NCBI GenBank assembly: GCA_050084985.1 | Contig: JBITNC010000002.1 | Coordinates: forward strand, 24,428,001 to 24,492,000 | From: Nageia nagi | Lineage: Eukaryota; Pinophyta | DNA: 64,000 nucleotides | Direction: 5' to 3' | Part shown: positions 1-12,300 of the stretch, piece after piece | Layout: each line of letters opens with the position of its first letter | Position numbering within the stretch: position 1 is the first letter of the stretch | Translations under genes and position numbers: made by a program | Notes under the pieces: model-generated | The model's input: only the letters and a program-made list of their open reading frames with translations | The model's database searches: none | What the model was told of the DNA's origin: nothing

Positions 1-55
1 TTTTATTTGTATGTAAGAAGTTAGAGTTGCTATTTTCCATTTGTAATGTGCATAC

Positions 56-3000
56 ATGCTTCTTTATCCAAGAAGCCAAATGTATTCTACCAACCATCCT
101 CATAGAAAAGGAGGATCTATCATTATCCTTACCACTAGATGGAAAGGGAAATTTTTTAATTGGGATGTGGATCCATCAAATAAAGTTGTATGGGCTTTAC
201 TAGAAGGTGAGGGAATTTTTTTCGACATTGTTGACATCGATGTTGCTAACAATACCTAAGAAAGATTTTCCCTATGGATATAGTGTGCTCTTTCTCTACC
301 CCTAGCTATTTGCATGATTTATGGGAATTTCAATATGATAGAAATTGTTTTTGACAAAATTAGCCTCATTCCCATCCGATGTGCATTGGAGAAAGAGAAT
401 CTTATTTTTTTATGAAAAATAAGTTGGTTTTGTCAAATCATAATTCTTATTTTTCAACTAATCATTTTTTTGAAAATATATGGTTTACATGGTCCGAATT
501 TCAAGTTGGCCATGTAAGAATCCTCACAAGATTGTATAGAGTTATGCTTCAAACCATAGACAATTTTCTTTTCATAGGAGATTACCTTCAGCTCTTATGG
601 TTGAACTCATTTCTAGTATGATATCCTCAAATCATTCCCCCATTCTGTTTACGATGCTCAACTTGAATTTTTCATAATGGAATTTTAAATCTTAATTTTT
701 ATTAAATTCATCATTTCTACAACACTCCTCCATGATGAATCATATTCATTGAGCGTAGAATCTTGTCCCTCATCCCTCACTAAGGGAGGGATGCATTGAA
801 ACGTGGAATGATGCCATTACTTGAACTATAATTTTTCGTCATATCTTAGGTAAGAAATTTTCTCAATTTAGATGGAATTTCTTGTTGGCTCTTAGGAATT
901 ATGTTTCTCAATCTTTCATTCATCTTAAGGATAATCCTCTTAGCACTTCTCTTCAGGCACTTGTTTCCTAGATCTACCATGAACTTAAAATTATTCAGTT
1001 GTATGAAGCAAAGGGAGCACAAATTAAAGCATGGTAGTTAAATTAGATCAATATTGTGACAAGGTTACAAAGGAATTTTTCTAGAGGCTTTAGCCTCCTC
1101 GCCAATATACTCAATTCAAGGTCATTCAAGATAATTTGTCAAGACTTACTTCTCTTTCTAAATTTTTTGAAGTTTTCACTTTGTCACTATATGCAAGTTT
1201 TTGTTTCCCAACTATACATAGATAAAAGAAAACATGCTTTTCATCTTAACTTAGAAGTTGTTCCTATTAAATTTCTCTCTCTTAGAGAGTGGATTATAAA
1301 TGTCTTATCTTTATGGATGATTTGACAAATGCTCTTTCTCAAATGTTAAATGAAAAAGCTCCTAGCTTAGAAGGCTTCCTTTGTGAGTTCTACAAAGCAT
1401 GCTAGGAATTCATTGGTAATGATCTTCTCAATATTTATCTTGAAGCTTTAGATTCTAGTTCTGTTGGATGAATTAGCAAAAAATAAATTATTAAATTCAT
1501 TCCCAAGAAAGGGGACCCTAAAATTATCACCAATTAGAGATCGATCACCTTATTGAATGTTAGTTACAAGATAATTTCCAAATCTTTAGCCTTGCACCTC
1601 AAACCTCTGTTGTTGATAATGTTTAGACCAAAACAAACTAGTTTTATTCAAAGTCATTATATTTTGTATAATATCTTGGTGATTTAGGAAGGCATGGAAT
1701 GGGATCAAATGTCAAACCAACATGCCTTACTCATTAAAATAGATTTCAAGAAAGCCTATGATTAGATTGAATGGTAATTTATTCTACCCATGCTTCAAGC
1801 ATTGGAATTTGGCCAATAGTTTATTCGAAATATGAAAATACTATTTCATAATTCTTTTGCAATTCTTTCTCTCAATAATTCCCAATTAGCAGCAATTAGG
1901 CTTTTTAAATTAGTAAGGTAGGGTAACGCTTGTGCACTATCATTGTATGTTCTTGCAACTAAAGCTTTAGCCTTTATTAGTTAACTTCATAGAATATTCC
2001 ATAGAATCAAGGATATCTCATCAATGGTTATTTTTATGATGACTCATTTCTCACTATTGAGGAGAATGAGAAATGTCTTACAGAAGCCTTATATTGTCTT
2101 GAAATATTTTGCAAAGCCTCTAGTTCAAGTATTTAATGGAATACAACTTCCTTCTATAGAAAATTGCCTCTTCCCATGCTTCTAGGGTTGGAAAGTTTTC
2201 AATGGAATTAGATTCATCCTAATGACATGTTCAAGTTATTGGGAATTTATTTTATCTTTCAAGGTTCTCCATTTTAGCTTTGGATATTTGGGAAAATAAA
2301 TTGCAATATTGGACTTCCACAAAGCTCTCCCTTGTGGGCAAATTTCAAATTTGTTTGAAGGTACTCACTTTAACTCATGTTTATTACTCCTCTTGTTGGG
2401 TGACTTTTTTTGGCATGTTATAATAAATTAGAAAATCTCTTATGATATTTTGTATAAGAAAGTACCCCAAACCAGAAGGGATTTCACATAGTTTCTTGGG
2501 AACACTATTGTCTTCCTAGAGAATCTGGTGACATGGTTATGATTTATTGTAAATGAAAAGCCACTACTCTTTGTGCCAAATCTATACTTTGAGTTATAAA
2601 ATTATCTAAATCTTGCAAGGTCCTAATTAGATTCTTCATCTCTTTTGAACAACCACTCAACAAATGAACTTAGAAAGAGATGGATTTTCCCTCAATGGTG
2701 ATTTCACCAATTTTTATTAAAAATATTTGGTTCCTTTGTTATTAAAGGTATTTGGTGATCATGGCAATAACTTAATCCTTGGTTAAGATGGAAAGGAACT
2801 GACTTCCATAAAATTTATCTTTAAATTCTCTTAATTTGTGGTGGTCATTGGTTCTCTCCTTGCTTAGGTACAATGGATTCATGCCCAAAAATTCTTTAAA
2901 TGAGTTATTACAATAGTTACAATCAAAATTCATGTTCAAATGCACTTTCATTTTTAAAAATGCAAATAAGGTAACTTATGATGTTATCTTAGAAATCACT

Positions 3001-3255
3001 CATTTTTTTATGCTTCATAAAATTAGTGTTAGAACCTAGAAGCCACTGTGGAAGGATTGGGCCTGGCATGTTGATACCCCTTTGCTTAATTACAAATCTA
3101 GGCTTGGTTATTATTTTCTTTCTCTTCATTTGCCTATCGTTCATTGGCTTAATGAAAAATGAGATTTAATTTCTAGTAAATCTATATGGAAGTCTATATT
3201 TCTAATTATTTATCATCATACCTTGAACCAAAGCAATCCTCTTTTTCCTAGAGCT
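56..3255 (+). pseudogene. LINE ORF2 remnant: endonuclease and reverse transcriptase
   Basis: The protein would nick target DNA and reverse-transcribe LINE RNA. Endonuclease traces include SSNHSPI at 624-644, matching the family's SDHSPI active-site motif with D changed to N, and a TWS-F-TRL-like stretch near 490-545. The RT carries GDPKIITN-stop-RSITLLNV (1512-1560), matching the conserved NWRPITLLN block with the Trp codon now TAG at 1535-1537; DFKKAYD at 1742-1762 followed by TAG; and FYDDSFL at 2032-2052, the polymerase active site with both Asp retained. Further on, KLSLVGKFQ (about 2310) and GFHIVSWEHYCLP (about 2480-2520) are typical post-RT motifs of plant LINEs. Several frame changes are present. 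It is a pseudogene cut off at the left window edge. Confidence 0.85.
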
Positions 3256-3260
3256 CCCCT

Positions 3261-4271
3261 TGTTGGGTTCTTTTATTTTTTAATAAATCTTAACAATCTT
3301 ATCATGATTAAGAATACATGAGCAATAACAACATAAGCAAACTCAAACATGTAAGATAAGAAGAACATCATCATATAACGAGGTTCACTCAACATCTCAT
3401 TGAGCTACATCCCCAAAGAAGCACTAGCATAATAATTCTATTATTTTGGCAATTTCAAATATATTAAGGAAGAATCAAACAATAGTCTTGCTACAACACC
3501 CTCTCTCCATCTCCCATCAAGATTCTCAAACATTGGTTTCTTATTCACCCATAATATAATCACTCTACTGTGATTAAAAGCAATTCCTCTCATCTTCTGT
3601 CTAGAGGAATACATCACAAGAATGCCTCTATGGACATCCTTCTGTAATGCCATCATAGGAATTACCACATACTATCACAATGTTTCATGCCCAAACCTTG
3701 AGCATACTTGATCTCTCAAGATCTAATCTAAGATCCACCATCATGTAAGCCCAAGCCCAACTCAAGGCATATACACTAGTCTAGGATCCTTCTAGGATTC
3801 CCCTTACACTTAGATTTTACTACCTCTTAGGACATCCATACAATACATATGAGGGATTACAATCATAATAAACACTATGCTTCCCTTCCTCTCATAAAAC
3901 CATTTATCATCTCACCCCATCACTAAACCTTGGTTGACCTTGCATGCATCGTACATCACCTAGCCACCATGGTGTCTTCACCTCCATCAGCTACACCAGC
4001 CATCGTTGCTTTCAAATCTACCAATTGAATCTCATGTGGCTCTCATAATAATAGCCAAGATATTTCTCTCACGTAATGAGATTATAGCCTAAGTTTCTCC
4101 TCCCAATTCACATGGATATATAAATCATAGTTTTTGGCACATAGTTTTTAGTACATTGGATAACAACCCATGGTTTGTTGGCATGTGAATTAAACCACCC
4201 AATTTCATTGAAATTAGAGATCCAAATTAGATTGAATATACCTCATTAAATATCAGGCTCCATACTTAACA
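3261..4271 (-). repeat. 3' LTR of the short nested element
   Basis: This is the downstream LTR in minus-strand orientation. It starts (minus) TGTTAAGTATGGAGCC just after the purine tract and ends ...GAACCCAACA at 3261. It aligns along its whole length with 4740-5732, including the block beginning at 3270 (AATAAATCTTAACAATC against AATAAACCTTAACAATC). Open stretches inside it are not genes. Confidence 0.9.
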
Positions 4272-4282
4272 ATCTCCCATTT
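4272..4282 (-). other. Polypurine tract of the short nested element
   Basis: On the minus strand AAATGGGAGAT directly precedes the TGTT start of the 3' LTR, the expected place for plus-strand priming. Confidence 0.75.
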
Positions 4283-4722
4283 GGATACTGATTCATAACA
4301 ACTCTACCACTATTGCATCTGTTGAAGATCATCTTCAAGCCACACTAAGGATATTCATCTTCTCTTGATTTTTATTTCACCATTATTTGAACTACCACAC
4401 TAGATTAGTGTCAACCTTGCACCATATCCTATGATCAATAAGCAACATGAAAATCTACCATCTATCTTCATTGGTCCCACTGCTTCACCAATCTCCTATT
4501 TTTCCATAATCAAGAATAATACATTAGAAAGCCCTTTCCAATTTGCAAGCTTCTATATACAAAACCTAGGAAGGGATAGAACAAGAGAGGTGGCTAGGCT
4601 CCCTTACTACTTATCTAATTTGCTAAATTCTAAATACAAGATCAAACCTGGTTACAATTCTTGCAACTCATTTATGTTGTATCTTCTAGCTCCCACTCAA
4701 ATCAAAATCCACCCAACATTAA

Positions 4723-4734
4723 GCTCTAATACCA
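4723..4734 (-). promoter_or_regulatory. Primer binding site (initiator-Met tRNA type)
   Basis: On the minus strand this reads TGGTATTAGAGC, one base from the classical TGGTATCAGAGC complementary to the 3' end of initiator methionine tRNA, the usual primer of plant copia-type elements. It sits five bases inside the 5' LTR and fixes the element's orientation. Confidence 0.85.
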
Positions 4735-4739
4735 CTTTT

Positions 4740-5732
4740 TGTGTTCTTTTATTTTTCAATAAACCTTAACAATCTTATCATGAGTAAGCATACATGAGTA
4801 ATAATAACAAAATCAAACTTAAACATGCAATACAAGAGGAACACCATCATATAATGAGGTTCACTCAGCATCTCATTGAGCTACATCCCCAGAGAAGCAC
4901 CAACATAATAATTTTATTATTTTTGTAATTAGAAATACATAAAGGAAGAACTAAATAATAGTATTGTTGCAACACCTACTCTCCATCTCCCATCAAGCTT
5001 CTCAAACATGGGTTTCTTCTTCACCCACAACATAATCACTTCACCATGATTACAAGCAATTCCTCTCATCTTCTTTCTAGAGGAATACATCACAAGAATG
5101 CCTCCATGGATATCCTTCTATAATGCCATCACATGAATTATCACACACTATCATCATGTGCCATTCCAAAAACTTGAGTATACTTGATCCTCTCAAAATA
5201 TAAGATCCACCATCATGTGCTTCCACACCCAATCCAGGGCATACACATTAGTCCAAGATTCCCCTTACACTTAGGATTTACTACCTCTTAGGACATCAAT
5301 ACAATACATGTGAGAGATTACAACTACAACAAACACTATGGTTCCCTTCCTCTCACAAAGCCATTGATCATCTCACCCAATCACTAAACCTTGATTGACC
5401 TTGAATGCATCGTGCAACACCCAGACACCATGGTGTTTTCACCTCCAGCAGCTACACTAGCCACCATGGATCTTAGCTCTACTAACTGACTCTTATGTGG
5501 CTCTCACAATGGTAGCCAATATATTTCTCTAATGTAATGAGATTCCATCCTGGGTTTCTCCTCCCAACTCACATGGATATATAGATCATGATTTTTATCA
5601 CATGATTTTTAGCATATTGGATAACAACCCAAGGTTTCTTGGTACATAGATTAAACCACCCAGTTTCATTGAAATTAAAGATCTAGATCAGATCAAGTAC
5701 ACCTCATTAAATATTAGGCTCCATACTTAACA
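4740..5732 (-). repeat. 5' LTR of the short nested element
   Basis: This is the upstream LTR in minus-strand orientation, ending ...GAACACA at 4740 next to the PBS. It is about 18 bp shorter than its partner and carries many point differences, so the two copies have diverged since insertion. Confidence 0.9.
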
Positions 5733-5737
5733 CCCCT

Positions 5738-6480
5738 CTAAGGGATAAGTTAAAGTAACCCTAGATATGCTTTCTATAATGAAGAAGAATTAAGTCTTCA
5801 CATTTTTTAGTTATTGACACAAGCTAAACTTGTTTGGGATGGGGTTTCTTTTTTTTCCCCTTTTATGACATGTAGTTTTTCATGGTAGCATGCCATTTGG
5901 ACAATTCTTTTACTATGATCTTTCCTCTTTAAAAGGTTTAGAATATTTTTAGATTTATTCTTTTGTTCCATATCTAGAAGTGCTAAAATAGGATTATTTT
6001 TAAGTAATATGATCCATTTATGTATTTTACTCTTGCTGACAATATTTAAGTGTTCCATGCTACCTGGCTACATATATGCATTCATGCCACCAAATTGGAG
6101 ATGGAGATTATCCACCTTCATACCTTTATAGAATATTAGTTATGAGCATGCTTTTAGTCTAGTGGTAGCTACTGGTCTCAACCTTAACCAGTTTGTAAGC
6201 ATTTTTTAGGATCCAAATGCTAGTTCATTTTGATAGCATGAAGGATGGGATGTAATGCATGCCTCTTCAAGCCATTACTTTAGATTAGGAGGGAAGCCCA
6301 TTAATGATACTATGACTCACATAGGTGATGGATGGAATGCTAAGACAATACACTCTTCTCCTACACATGGGTGGGGTGATGGTAGGCCAGATATTTATGA
6401 TGACTGGCGTAAGGGAGATGAATGGGATATTCAATCTATTCCTATTAATAATTAGGATAATATAATGTAGTAGCTGTTAG
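5738..6480 (+). pseudogene. LINE ORF2 C-terminal remnant after the nested insertion
   Basis: Downstream of the LTR element, plus-strand translation resumes LINE-like sequence: an H-F-x-LLTQAKLVWDG stretch around 5800-5845 resembles the end of the zf-RVT zinc-binding domain (H-LF-C-A-W pattern), with cysteines lost. An open stretch at 6255-6455 (66 codons, D/W/G-rich) lies in the same unit but has no recognised motif. The order zf-RVT, short tail, A-rich end fits the family. Heavily decayed; the assignment rests mainly on position between the target duplication and the A-rich end. Confidence 0.45.
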
Positions 6481-6723
6481 TGACTAGGTGACCTTGGGAG
6501 GTAGAATAGGCTCTTATCTTTTTAGTTTTTAATCATGTGTTCTCAAACTTTGAAATGTGTGCCTTATACTATTTTTATAATACTTTTATTTTTCTAGTTG
6601 TCCTAATTTGCTATGAGGATTCATTTGAGAATAACTTTGGGTTATGTTTGTTGCCACCCATAACTTTGTTTTATTGGAAAGGCACTTTATTAATACAAAT
6701 TAATTTTTTCATAAAAAAAATAA

Positions 6724-8787
6724 AGACTAATTTTTCTTAATAACAAAATCTTGTTTTATCTCTTTAAGAAGTATATTTAGAATAAAATCTATCTTAAATA
6801 ATTTTGAAAAAGATCAACTCTTCATTGTTAATCTTTTGGTCATGCATTTCTCATTATACCATCAAAACCCTTACTTCCATTTTGATACAATATCCATCTC
6901 CCTACATGATCATTTTAAATTTATTATTTCAAACATTATTACAATATTTTTTTCCTTACATTTGAAATTGAAAATAAAAATATTAGTTCTTTGTTTTTGG
7001 ATTCATTGGCTAGGAATTTTTCATATTAGTTTAATTATTTAGTCTTTCAATTCTCATTATACCATTAAAATCTTCTTAAACTTGCATTTTCATGGACTTG
7101 ATATCCTATCCAATGCATAATAATATCCTTCATTAGTTGACAAGATTTGACTATTATCAATAAACCACATGCATCAAGATAAACCTATTTTCTACGTGTT
7201 TTCTACAAATGTTGGTATTAAGTTTAAATAATTATCTTATTAGTATTAGGAAGTGCAAAGTACAAGAAACATGATGGATTCAAAAACAAAGTATACATAC
7301 TCAAAATCTACATCCTTAGTTACAATTAATCAAATAATTAATTGTAATTAATACCTCCCTCTTTTTATATCTAAGCAATAGTTCATTAATCAATTAAACT
7401 ATCAAAATAATTAATCATCATGCAAATTCACATTTGTAATATCATAACACCAAAAGAACATAAAAAATTTATAAATAATAATAAAAAAATATAAATTAAA
7501 ATATTCTATCCAAAATAAGAAATCAAATCTAACCTACATCCAATGGTTAGAATACATACTTATCTTCTTACAAAACACATCTCACCTTTAAAGCATAATC
7601 TATGTTTAAAGGATAACCTAATCAAAATAACTACCTCCTAAATTAGGTAATCAACATCTTAATTAGTAAGAGGGATGGTGATAATGTTAAATAGAAATTT
7701 AAATAATTACTCTTTATCTTCTCTTAGAAATATCTTAAACCCTGACCTAAACCCTAAACCTAATCTAAACCTACATGAACCTAAAAAACCTTACTATTGT
7801 GAGGTGGTTGAAATTAACCAAAAAAGCATAAAACTTCTGTCCAAAATACTAAGGAGACTAAGAACCTCTACCAAGATATTCCATGGTTACATAAACATCC
7901 TTTATCCTTAGCCTTTATAGCTTCTAATTCATTATATTATACAAAAACCCAAAATAGATAGTGCAGGTCATCGCTATCCCAGTGTCAATCTTAGACTTAC
8001 AAATAGTCTCATCAGAAGGAGCCATTTTTGAGAATTGTCAACCACAGTATAGGTCATCTAAACAACCCAAATGCTTAAAAAATATTTGTACATTTTACTC
8101 TATAATCATTTGATCTCTTTCAGCATATTTCATAATAGACAGAAGGTAAAATATACTTTTTTTAATGTCATTTGTACATCCTATTGCTAGGATAGGATAG
8201 GGTTATGGTTATTGTTTGATATCTCATTTTTTTAGTTTGGAAACATTCACCCTTGTGGGTTATCCATTAGATCATTTGATATCTACTTTTCATGAGTCTT
8301 TTTGTAGGTGTGAGAGGCACATAACATATTAGTAGTGGTACCATTAAACCCACTATTCATTGGTGTTTAGCCAAGATAATTGTTATTGCTATTTCTATTC
8401 ATTATGTTTGAGTTAATAAATACACATGCAATATTATTCATGGGAACCATATCATTTGTAGCTCACAATTGATCAATTCATTTTCATAATAAATGTAATC
8501 TTACCCACTCTTTGTTACCATGTTTTCATACAACAAAAAGAGATTAACCATGTTTTTGGTTGCAAACAATTTAGCATGCCTAATGGGACAAAAACCACCC
8601 CATGCAAGGGATTTGGTGAAGGTTTTTTGGACCCATCTTATATCAATCTTTTTGTATGATTATTTATATAAACAAATCCATTTCAATCCTTCTATCATTC
8701 ATTTTTGTTATTATCCTATCAATGTTATGTTATTCCTATTTTATATATGAAATTGGTACAACTAACCAAACACATACAATAACAATT
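6724..8787. other. AT-rich intergenic stretch without recognisable genes
   Basis: No convincing coding sequence on either strand; open stretches are short and low in complexity. It contains an 11-bp-stem AT hairpin at 7320-7347 (stem TTACAATTAAT, 6-base loop) and a short degenerate run resembling plant telomere repeat units (CCCTAAA-like) at about 7737-7775. Confidence 0.6.
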
Positions 8788-8792
8788 GTTTT

Positions 8793-9286
8793 TGAAGTCT
8801 AAATTAATTTATCATATAGAAAAAGACTTATAGAATCATCATACATTCACCAAACATTCACCAATGCATTACACAAATCAAATTTTTACATAGATCTAGA
8901 AAGTGTAGTGGAATTCTTACTATGAAATTTTGTCAAACAATTTGCCTTACAAGTATAAGGTGTAATTTACAAAGTTACACCAAATGATTCCATAATCCAA
9001 CCCAAAAATGAGTTGAGAACACTTATTTATACATGTAAAAGCTAAACACTTGAAAAAAGTAAGCAAAATGAGCTAGAAGCTATGATAAAATAAGGAAAAA
9101 CTACTTGGCAGTTTGCCCAAAACTACTTGGAACTGACAAGCTAAAATGCAATGAGTGGGTGCATTTCTGCAAAAGGTGATAGTGTTTCATCTCCAAATGT
9201 GGTGGGGGGATAATGTTTTTTTAGTAATTCTAAAATTTGACTTGTTGAGCTTGAATTTTGGATCTTAACAAAGTCTATTTGCAACA
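8793..9286 (-). repeat. 3' LTR of the copia element
   Basis: 494 bp, matching 13678-14210 from end to end. Several blocks align almost without change, such as ATCATATAGAAAAAGACTTA near 8810 and 13695. Confidence 0.9.
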
Positions 9287-9297
9287 TATTCCCCCTT
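9287..9297 (-). other. Polypurine tract of the copia element
   Basis: Minus strand AAGGGGGAATA directly abuts the TGTTGC start of the 3' LTR. Confidence 0.85.
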
Positions 9298-9354
9298 GAT
9301 GGTGAGAGGGCTAACAATCAGATCTCTCAACATCAAAAACTAAGATTTAGCAAC

Positions 9355-12300
9355 CTATTTTGTGAAGATATTAGCAATTTGGTATTTTTTATTGCAATAC
9401 CTTAGTGTGATTAGATTATTCTCCACCATGTCTTTGATAAAGTGGTACTTGATATCAAAGTGTTTGGAACATGCATGGTGGACTAGATTTTGTTCCAACT
9501 TAATAGTACTTTGGTTGTCACAAAAGAGAGTTGTAGATTGTTCCTTCTTCTCACCTATCTCACCAAGAATCTTTCATAGCCATAAGGCTTGTGCACCAAC
9601 TAAGTTCAATGCTATATACTCAGCTATTGTAGTTTACTTCTTAGAACTTCAAGTAATCAAACCTGTACCAAGTGAGAAGCAATTGCCACTAGTAGAATTT
9701 TGATCATCAAGATTACTCCCCCAATCACTGTCACTAAAACCAACCAGCTTCACATTATCAATAGAGAAGTAATGAATGCTAAAATTTAGTGTACCATGCA
9801 CATACCTCAGGATTCGTTTGGTTGCTTTCAAGTGTAAGCAAGGAGCAGCGATGTACCTAGAACAAAGTGATACAACATAGCATATATCCGATCTTGTATT
9901 ACAAAGAAATATTAAACTCCCCATAATCCTCCTATACTCTATTTTACTTATTTTTTCAGCCCCATCATTTGAACACAAAAACTCTCCATGTTCAATTGGA
10001 GTAGCTATAGGTTTGTATTCACTCATGCCAAACTTTTTCAACATCTCTCTAGCATATTTTGCTTGGAAAATAAATATCTCATCATGTGTTTGTTGTACTT
10101 CCATGCCCAAGAAGTAACTCATTGAACCAAGATCATTCATATCAAATTTCTTTTTCATTTCAAATTTAAAAGAATCACATAATGTAGAACTACTTCCCAT
10201 GAACAACAAATCATCTACATACAAGCAAACAAGGAGAATTTCAATACCTTATTTCTTGTAGTACAAAGTGTGCTCACTCTTGCTTCTTTGGAAACCACAC
10301 TTGAGAAAGTAGTCATTGATTCTTGTGTACCAAGCTCTTGGAGTTTTTTTCAGCCCATATAAGGCTTTTTTTCAATCTATAAACCTAATCTTCTTTGCCT
10401 TGAACCTCAAAACCTTGATGTTGTGCCACATACACTTCTTCTTCAAGATAGCCATTAAGAAATGCACTATTCACATCCATATGATGCACATTCTAATGCT
10501 TGTGGGAAGCTAATGAAAGCACCATCCGAATTGTCTCTTTCCTTGCAATAGGAGCAAAAGTCTCCTCATAGTCTATGCCATACTTTTGTGTGAACCCTTT
10601 TGCAACTAATCGTGCTTTGTAGCTTTCAGTAGAACCATCACTATTCCTCTTGATCTTGTAGATCTATTTATATCCAATGCATTTCCTTTTTTTGGGGTAT
10701 AGCTCACATAAGTCCCAGGTCTCATTCTTGATAATGGAAGAAATCTCTTCATTCATAGCCTTCATCCACACTTTGTTAGAACATGCTTGTTCAAAATAAG
10801 AAGGCTCAAAATCACCAACTTTAGTAACTTTAGAAGAACTAGAAATATGAGCATTGGAAGTAGAAGCCATTAAAGCATAATTTACAACATCACCTTTGGG
10901 CTCACCATTTTCTTCACCTCTTAATATTTGCAAATTTTCTAGCCTTCTCAAAGTAGTATCAAGCTCCTTATGTTGACTCCTTGTCAACCTTCTTGAAAAG
11001 TTTTGGTCCAACATGTGAGAAGAGGGATGATCTTTCAATACTCTTTTACTTTTTATTGACTGATTTACACTTGCCCTTGGTGATGGAGGTGAAGAAGAAC
11101 CATGTTTTGGAATTGAAGATGCACTTAAAGACCCCAATTGTGAAGAGGGATCAAATCTGGGTTGAACATGTCCTTGGTCATTTGAAGCATTCTTTTCAAA
11201 CATACCATCATCAATAACAAACTTTTGATATTTTTGATACTTTCAACTTCCCCCTTCATTAAAAATAGCATCTCTAAACACCACAACTTTGTGAGAAATT
11301 GGATTAAAAAATCTATAAGATTTGGAGTGTTCACTATAGCCAATAAAAATACACTTTGCACTCTTAGCATCAAGCTTTTTTCTATTCTCATCAACCACAT
11401 GAACTTAAGCAAGACAACCCAAAAATTTAAAATGTTTCACACTTGGCTTCTTTCCAAGCCAACTATCATAAGGAGTAATATTCTCCAAACTCCTTGTATG
11501 AATCCTATTTGAAATATAAATAGTAGTCCAAATAGCTTCATCCCAATAAAAATTACTCAAACCTTTTGTGTGCATCATGCACCTTACCATCTCTACCAAA
11601 GTCTAATTCTTTCTTTCATCCACTCCATTTTGTTAAGGTGTGTATGGTGAAGTCAATTTCCTCTTAATACCAGAATCTCTACAAAACTTCAAAAAATCAT
11701 TAGAACAAAACTCACCACCATGATCAGTTCTTAAACACTTAATAGTATGCCCACTTTGATTCTCAACACTAGCTTTAAAAGTATTCAAGCACTCAAGTGC
11801 CTCATCTTTGTGTTTAAGAAATAATACCCAATAATATCTAGAAACATCATTAATAAAGGTGAGAAAATAAGAAGCTTTACCCATATTTTGTGTTGGATTG
11901 GTCCACAAAGATCACTATACACCAATTGTAGAATATATTGGGCCATCCATGCTTCATTCCTTGGAAAATGCCCCCTTGCATGCTTTCTAAGAGCACACCC
12001 TTTATACACTTTATTAGTATCTTGGACCTTTGGCAAACCATAAATAAGTGGAGATAAAATATTTAAACTCTAAAAATTCATATGGCCAAACATCAAATGC
12101 CATAAATTAGCACTATCATCAATGATCACACAAGCAAAACTTCCCCCTTACTCCACAAACTTGATGTGAAAAAGCTTATTTTTATTCATTTTTATTGTAA
12201 TGACTAGCCTTCGACCTGTATTCTTATCATAGATATTGGACATTTTATCTTCAAAAACTAGTTTATAATTATTTTCCAACATTTTTCCAACATTAAAAGA

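Larger units (their letters stand above)
3261..5732 (-). mobile_element. Short non-autonomous LTR retroelement nested in the LINE
   Basis: Two direct repeats of about 1 kb (3261-4271 and 4740-5732) flank only 468 bp of interior. Read on the minus strand each repeat runs TGTTAAGTATGG to ...ACA. The interior begins with a PBS and ends with a purine tract. The element is bordered by a perfect 5-bp duplication, cccct at 3256-3260 and 5733-5737, so both ends are certain. No gag or pol is visible in the interior, which is far too small for either, so any movement must have used proteins of another element. The two LTRs differ clearly (1011 against 993 bp with many substitutions), so the insertion is old. 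Large LTRs with a tiny interior fit neither classical TRIM (short LTRs) nor LARD (long interior). Confidence 0.9.
1..6723 (+). mobile_element. Decayed plant LINE-1-like non-LTR retrotransposon, interrupted by an LTR element
   Basis: Plus-strand translation gives, in order, endonuclease-like pieces (about 56-645), a reverse transcriptase (about 1490-2400), RT-connecting segments (to about 3255) and, after the nested LTR element at 3261-5732, a zinc-binding-like tail. The 3' end is marked by an A-rich run near 6712-6723, following a T-rich, K/I-rich terminal stretch typical of plant LINE tails. The 5' end lies outside the window. Stops and frameshifts are everywhere, so the copy is inactive. 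The continuation on both sides of the LTR element, with its 5-bp target duplication, shows that the LINE was there first. LINE identity is firm; the exact 3' boundary is less so because the 5' target duplication is off the window. Confidence 0.8.

Noticed and set aside
4431-4769. 112-codon open frame in the short LTR element
   Set aside because: It lies on the opposite strand to the element and runs into the LTR; composition shows no protein features.
10981-11512. Plus-strand open frames of 78-95 codons
   Set aside because: Antisense shadows of the minus-strand copia integrase-RT region.
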